A DNA stretch of 64,000 bases from NCBI GenBank assembly GCA_948470475.1, contig OX419339.1, positions 555,001 to 619,000 on the forward strand. Reading direction: 5' to 3'. Each line of letters opens with the position of its first letter. The stretch's first letter is position 1. The translations under genes were made by a program, and so were the position numbers. The DNA is from Galaxea fascicularis (taxonomy: Eukaryota; Cnidaria; Anthozoa; Scleractinia; Euphylliidae). This document shows, piece after piece, positions 59,461-64,000 of the stretch. The notes below the pieces were generated by a model. It saw only the letters and a program-made list of their open reading frames with translations, had not been told where the DNA came from and made no database searches.

Positions 59461-60841
59461 TTATTTTGGAAAAGGTTTTGGAGAGTTCTTAAAGAAATTA
59501 CTGTAAGCACTTTCTTCAAAAATACATTCTCCATGATCACGGCAAGGCTCCATATCGTTGGTTATTCCTGGGCGGTGCTCAATCCTCCAAACGATTGGTT
59601 CACGATCTTTATTTTGCAAGAATGGATTGACACAGCCAAAATAGTTTCCTCGAAAAAAGTTGCTAGAAGATGGATGGGCTCCCTCCCTGACTTTATGCTT
59701 GGTCGTGTCTATGAGTCCTGTTGCCAGCCTCTCTCCCAATAAAATCCACGCCGAAAATGGTGCCTCTTGGCTGATGAATTGAAGCAGTTGCTCTTTAAAT
59801 TTCTTCCAGATTTCAATATGAGAACCCGGGGTACCTTGCTTGACAGTTAACGCGGCGTTTAACAGGAACACCCCCTGACTTAGCCAGGGAGTCAAGTCTC
59901 CGTTTGATAGGCTTACGCACACCCCTTCCAATTTGAGCTGTGTAATCAAGTTAAACACACTTGGTACATTCCGGGGGTCTTCCTCTGGCTTAATGCTAAA
60001 CGCCAGGCCTGTAGCCCTGTCTTCTTCAGGGTATGGTTCAGGACCCATGACAACAGCTCTGATGGCATCGGGTTTAACGGTGAAAGCCTTGAACATGAGG
60101 TGCATTGGGGGTTCAATTCGGTAACCTCGCCGAGCATCCCTATAAATTACAGGAGATAGCTCGTTTCCTATTATATTCTTGACATTCTTAAGGAATTCAT
60201 CCCATCCAGATGGAAAACAGTGATGTACGTAGATGTAATCAAATATTTTCACTTTCTCGTACGACACTTCGTAACCATCGCTGCAGTCGAAAGCAACTCC
60301 TGGAAGTATAAATATATCTCTATTATATAATAGAATGAACATTTCAATGCAAAAATTTCAAGCCCAGACGTCTATATGCTTATGTAAGAAAAGCATTTAA
60401 TCACAGATGGATTGCCATTTTCACTGATTACTTCCTAAAGTTTCAGTACCTCTCCTTTTTGGAACGCTTCCGGGAATGTTAATAATAGTTTATTGCCATA
60501 TCAACAGGCAATATACAAAGTCATTTATAGTTGCATCACGCTTGTTTCAGACTGACCAGTGAACAACTGATTTCTCAACACAACGACAATTTTAGTGTCC
60601 TCTGTATAAGCATTGGCAAGGAAAATTGACGTGTTTTGAAAAAAAGTATATGGTCGCAGGTATGCCACTTACTGATTCAGCAAGCCGATCCGCCTATCTT
60701 ACCAGCTTTTCTGCTCTAGTCTGAAATTTGTATTTTTAAATGCAAAAATACATTTGCATGGTTTTATGGCAGATACAAACAAAAAATCTTACCTGCATGC
60801 AGGTAAAACAGCAAAAACAAAAGTACGATTCTGGGAGTCAT
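59461..60841 (-). CDS. Secreted uracil-DNA glycosylase-like protein 2, 295 aa
   Basis: Exon 1 is 60793-60841 (ATG, 16 codons plus one base, donor GCAG|GTAAGAT; a 5' acceptor TTTATTTCACAG precedes it). Exon 2 is 59461-60299 (acceptor ATACTTCCAG). Together 888 nt, phase 1. Residues 1-17 are a classic signal peptide (MTPRIVLLFLLFYLHAG). The rest is a family-1 UDG core: VVMGPEPYPEEDRATGLAFS (catalytic Asp is Glu104, Gln is Pro, His is Pro107; Tyr106 and Phe117 kept), GVFLLNAAL (Asn164 kept) and GAHPSSSNF (His225 kept; intercalating Leu is Ser). Six cysteines (22, 44, 144, 239, 269, 275) suit an oxidising compartment. A C-terminal extension of about 35 residues follows the core. Paralogue of the gene at 45211-46043. 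Most likely secreted and either weakly active or a nucleic-acid-binding protein. Confidence 0.85.
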
Positions 60842-60849
60842 TGTGCAAA

Positions 60850-63050
60850 AGAAAATTGCCTGTGAAATAAAAAATACATAAATCAAAAGTGAATTGCGCT
60901 GAATTTACCATAGCATGACATCATCATAAACTAGTCAACACCTATGCCAAAGAAAAAAAGATCCTTGACTATTTTATCACGACAATAAAATGCTACACAG
61001 GGAGAGCATATCGTAGACAAAAGAGTGAGTCATATATACTGTGAATCATGAAACCCCCATAGGACGCAATTGAACTTAGATGAGTAAAACAAATACTTCG
61101 GACGACTATGGACTCTCCAATTTGACGGGTAAAATAATTAAACGCTGATTACCTGAGACAGGGCATTATTTCTTAATCAAGGCCGGCATTTGTATTAATG
61201 AAGAGGGCCTGAAATTGCCCGAGTCGCGCTGCGCTACTTACGCAATCAGTTCAGCAACTTCTGAAAACACAAGTGATGATTATATATAATCCTTAATTTT
61301 ACTCGGCCCCATGCGATTGCCTATACTTATCAATAGTAACAGGTTAATCAAGGTAGTACATGTCACATGTCACTTAACAACGACAAAGACGGAGAAAGTG
61401 TCGATCAATGTATTGCAAAATGTAGTAGTGACTTTCATCTTTCTTATATATATATCTGTTACATATTCTAATATATCTGTTACATATTCCCGAAAAAAAC
61501 TCATGGGAGGACTATGTTTAAGCTCATGGGCGTCTTGCATCTTCTAATCAAGTGTTCTCGGACCTGGAACCTCCAAGAAAGCTTGTACGAACCGTTATAA
61601 GCCTGTTTTATCGGGAGTCAACAACGTGGTAACATCGTTATTTCTTTATCTGTGACTGCTTAGGAAGGAGTGTAAAGTAAAGTCCAAGTAGTAGGCTATA
61701 CTTTCGGCTGTGCAATACTGAATGATACATGCAGAGCACATACAAGTACAAAATAATTGTTTTACTAGAGCACAAATGGAAAATGACAGTCACTTTCTAC
61801 GCCGATGGGTCCGACTGTAGCCGTTTGGCCAATGACATGCTCTTTAAAGTCTTTCACTCAAATGGGTCGTTAAACGTCAAGCCACCTACTACTAACTTTT
61901 ATTAAACCGTTTCTGCAGTTCCAGAAATCAAAGCAAACAGGCAGGGATTATCTGGTTATCGACTTTCGACAATATAGGCAAAATTAATGGGTGACTGGAT
62001 TAAGGGATGTTATACCAAATCTTATGGTAATACTTTTTACGACTCATTGATTTAAATTATGAAGTGCACCTATACCTTCCCCCTCTCCCTCCCCTCTTAA
62101 AAAAAACGTTTGTCTCACCTTGTTCTCAAGATGTCGAGAAAAGAATGTTGAGATTTGAGAATTTGTAGCTTTATTTCCCCCAGGTGTCAATTATGATACT
62201 TTAAGTACAAAGTGGTCATTTATTTAACATGCAAGACTCAATGGCCTCAAAATACCCATTAGGCGGTGAATAATGGCTTTTTTACATTATCTTCACAGGT
62301 TGCATACTCACTAACTCGATGATGTTCGTAAGTTCTGAAGAGCAGAGTCCATTATACGTTATGCAATATTCAAGTCTTTAGGTCTTTCACATTAGTCTTC
62401 AAAAACCCCGCAGTGCTTGAAGAAATTCAGTTCGAAGTTTTTAGTTTAGTCGTTTCACTGAGAGTCAGAGGAAAGTGACCATTTATCAATGTTAGTAATT
62501 GTTAAGTTTAACCAACCCCAGTGTTAATGGGTCGTATACCTAAAATGAAATAATTTTGTTTCGGCGAGAAAAATGTTCCCCATGCTTCCCCTTTTAATCC
62601 GTTTGAAACAAGTTGCGACCAGTCACACGTGCATTTGCAGAGTTAACGATATACAGCAGTTGCTGAGATCAAGACACCCACCTCTCCCTAGTTAAAGATT
62701 TTAGCTTGTCGACTTTTAGTGTAATGATCGCATGGAGCCGAGTGAAATGAAGGGCTAATTATACCCGTATTGTCAAAGTTTGGGAAAAATTTGAGAATAC
62801 AAGTGTAGTAAATGTTGAGAGGACCCATGGTAATTACGCGTCTATACAAGGCAAGTCGAAAGACAATAAGAAAAGCAGAATTAAGAACAAATAAATAAAG
62901 GAAGAAACTGTGGTGCTGTGTCGGTGGGGGAGCCTTGTACACAAGAATTTGGTTTTATCGACGGAGTTGATGATGTAAATTGACCACCTTACAGGGATTC
63001 TAATAGCTGGCGTTTTGAGTGTTAGTCCTTCGTCAAAGCGAATCGAGGAA
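60850..63050. other. Intergenic, no supported gene
   Basis: Upstream of the secreted UNG-like gene. AT-rich; only short unsupported frames. Confidence 0.45.
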
Positions 63051-63057
63051 TAATGTT

Positions 63058-63176
63058 CAAATGAAGAATGATCGTCGCAGTTGTGAACTTTTACAATTGC
63101 GTAAAGAAGCCTGAAAAAAATTGAGGACTTCAACGGGGCTTGAACTCGTGACCTCGCGATTCCGATGCGATGCTCT

Positions 63177-63210
<34 letters not shown>

Positions 63211-63260
63211 TAAATCAATTTTGGGTTCATATGTTCCCGTGAAATTAAAGTTATGTAAGT
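63058..63260 (-). mobile_element. tRNA-derived SINE
   Basis: The minus-strand tRNA-like head at 63125-63196 (ATAGCTCAGTTGGTAGAGCA; GGTCACGAGTTCAAGCCCC) is followed by the shared SINE flank (TTTTTTTCAGGCTTCTTTACG in the minus direction). The 3-base context of the anticodon loop lacks U33 and the acceptor ends do not pair cleanly. SINE copy, not a tRNA gene. Confidence 0.75.
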
Positions 63261-63264
63261 GAAT

Positions 63265-64000
63265 GATGTAATGAAAGAAATCATATGTGAAATGCGTTCT
63301 TCTCAGATAGTTTCACTGACTTCATTCAACTTTGCCCAAATTATAGCGTTGCAACACTTTGAAAGGTTTTCCCGCCCTCTTTTGTTTAGTCATATCATCG
63401 ACAAACGTTTATTTTTTCGGTTTTCTCTTTCTCTGCATTTCATTGTTTCACTATTTTCAGTTGAGATGCTCAATTGGTGGTCATGGAGTTTTTAAGAAAA
63501 TAATTATTTTCCTAGGGTTTGCTGGATATGAAATGATAAATAACCAACGAGGCGCAAGCCCGAATTAGTCCTTGCATAATCTGTGATTCTTAGGAAGGAC
63601 CCAAAGGACCTTTGGTCATTGGCTATGGCTCGCTTCTTTGTTTTAATGTCGGTATAACACCTGCCAGATCTAGAGCATAAGCGTTACGATTACATAATAA
63701 TTACATAAGTAATTATAAATATAATTATCATGAAAAAAATGAACTTAAAGCTGGTTCTTTTAACACAACACTCTTTACTGCTTCTGTGCTGAGTAATTCA
63801 TTTCAAGCTTGCTCTCAGTTAAGATAGACTTAAGATAGACGGGGGTGGCAAACATTTCAAAGTCAATGGTATGACTTTATATTATCCTGAGCCTTCAACG
63901 GTTCAAATGAGATCTCCAATAAACTCTTTTCCTGGACGAAGCTTTGTTCTACTTAATGAGACAGGGGTACCCTCCCTGAGCCACGCGGAGCTTACACCTC
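63265..64000. other. Window end, nothing recognised
   Basis: No splice-bounded exon or repeat boundary recognised. Confidence 0.4.

Overview
The window looks like nuclear DNA from a cnidarian, most likely a stony coral. The evidence is AT-rich sequence, short exons with GT-AG introns, secreted proteins built from LDLR-A, granulin and SGNH modules joined by phase-1 introns, and many tRNA-derived SINEs, MITEs and decayed DIRS, LINE and Harbinger elements. The taxon is inferred; no database search was possible. Exon boundaries were read by eye from splice signals and checked by frame continuity.

Layout. (1) 1.3-8.4 kb: two divergently transcribed genes share a 150 bp promoter gap. On the minus strand is a Zn-finger-like transposon-type gene (start 3428). 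On the plus strand is a complete seven-exon coiled-coil/basic/acidic protein of 384 aa (3579-8038). (2) 9.2-10.1 kb: minus-strand transposon-like ORF remnants. (3) 11.5-24.4 kb: one nine-exon minus-strand gene of 566 aa with a signal anchor, two symmetric phase-1 modules, an SGNH/GDSL hydrolase and a granulin-like C-terminus. (4) 24.4-30 kb: repeats, including a nested SINE palindrome and a solo LTR with an exact 5 bp target duplication. (5) 30.4-34.8 kb: six-exon minus-strand gene of 227 aa (signal peptide, three LDLR-A repeats, Ala-rich helix). (6) 37.9-39.1 kb: DIRS remnant. (7) 39.8-41.3 kb: small secreted-protein gene with a second Ala-rich helical tail. (8) 45.2-46.0 kb and 59.5-60.8 kb: two uracil-DNA-glycosylase-like paralogues on the minus strand. 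The second has a clear signal-peptide exon; the first may use a signal exon at 55.3 kb whose start codon reads ACG. (9) 50.2-53.7 kb: nearly intact PIF/Harbinger transposon (transposase with one A-run frameshift, plus an intact two-exon MADF/Myb-like partner). (10) 57.2-59.3 kb: a non-autonomous DDE element and a dead LINE reverse transcriptase. The last 3 kb holds only a SINE.

How the genes fit together. Five minus-strand genes (SGNH-granulin, LDLR-A, the 41 kb gene and both UNG-like genes) share one plan: a first coding exon for a signal peptide or anchor ending in phase 1, then extracellular modules, mostly joined in phase 1. The strongest candidate for something undescribed is a family of apparently secreted UNG-fold proteins. 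Their catalytic motifs are altered in complementary ways while the substrate-pocket residues remain, and they lie in a same-strand run of secreted-protein genes.
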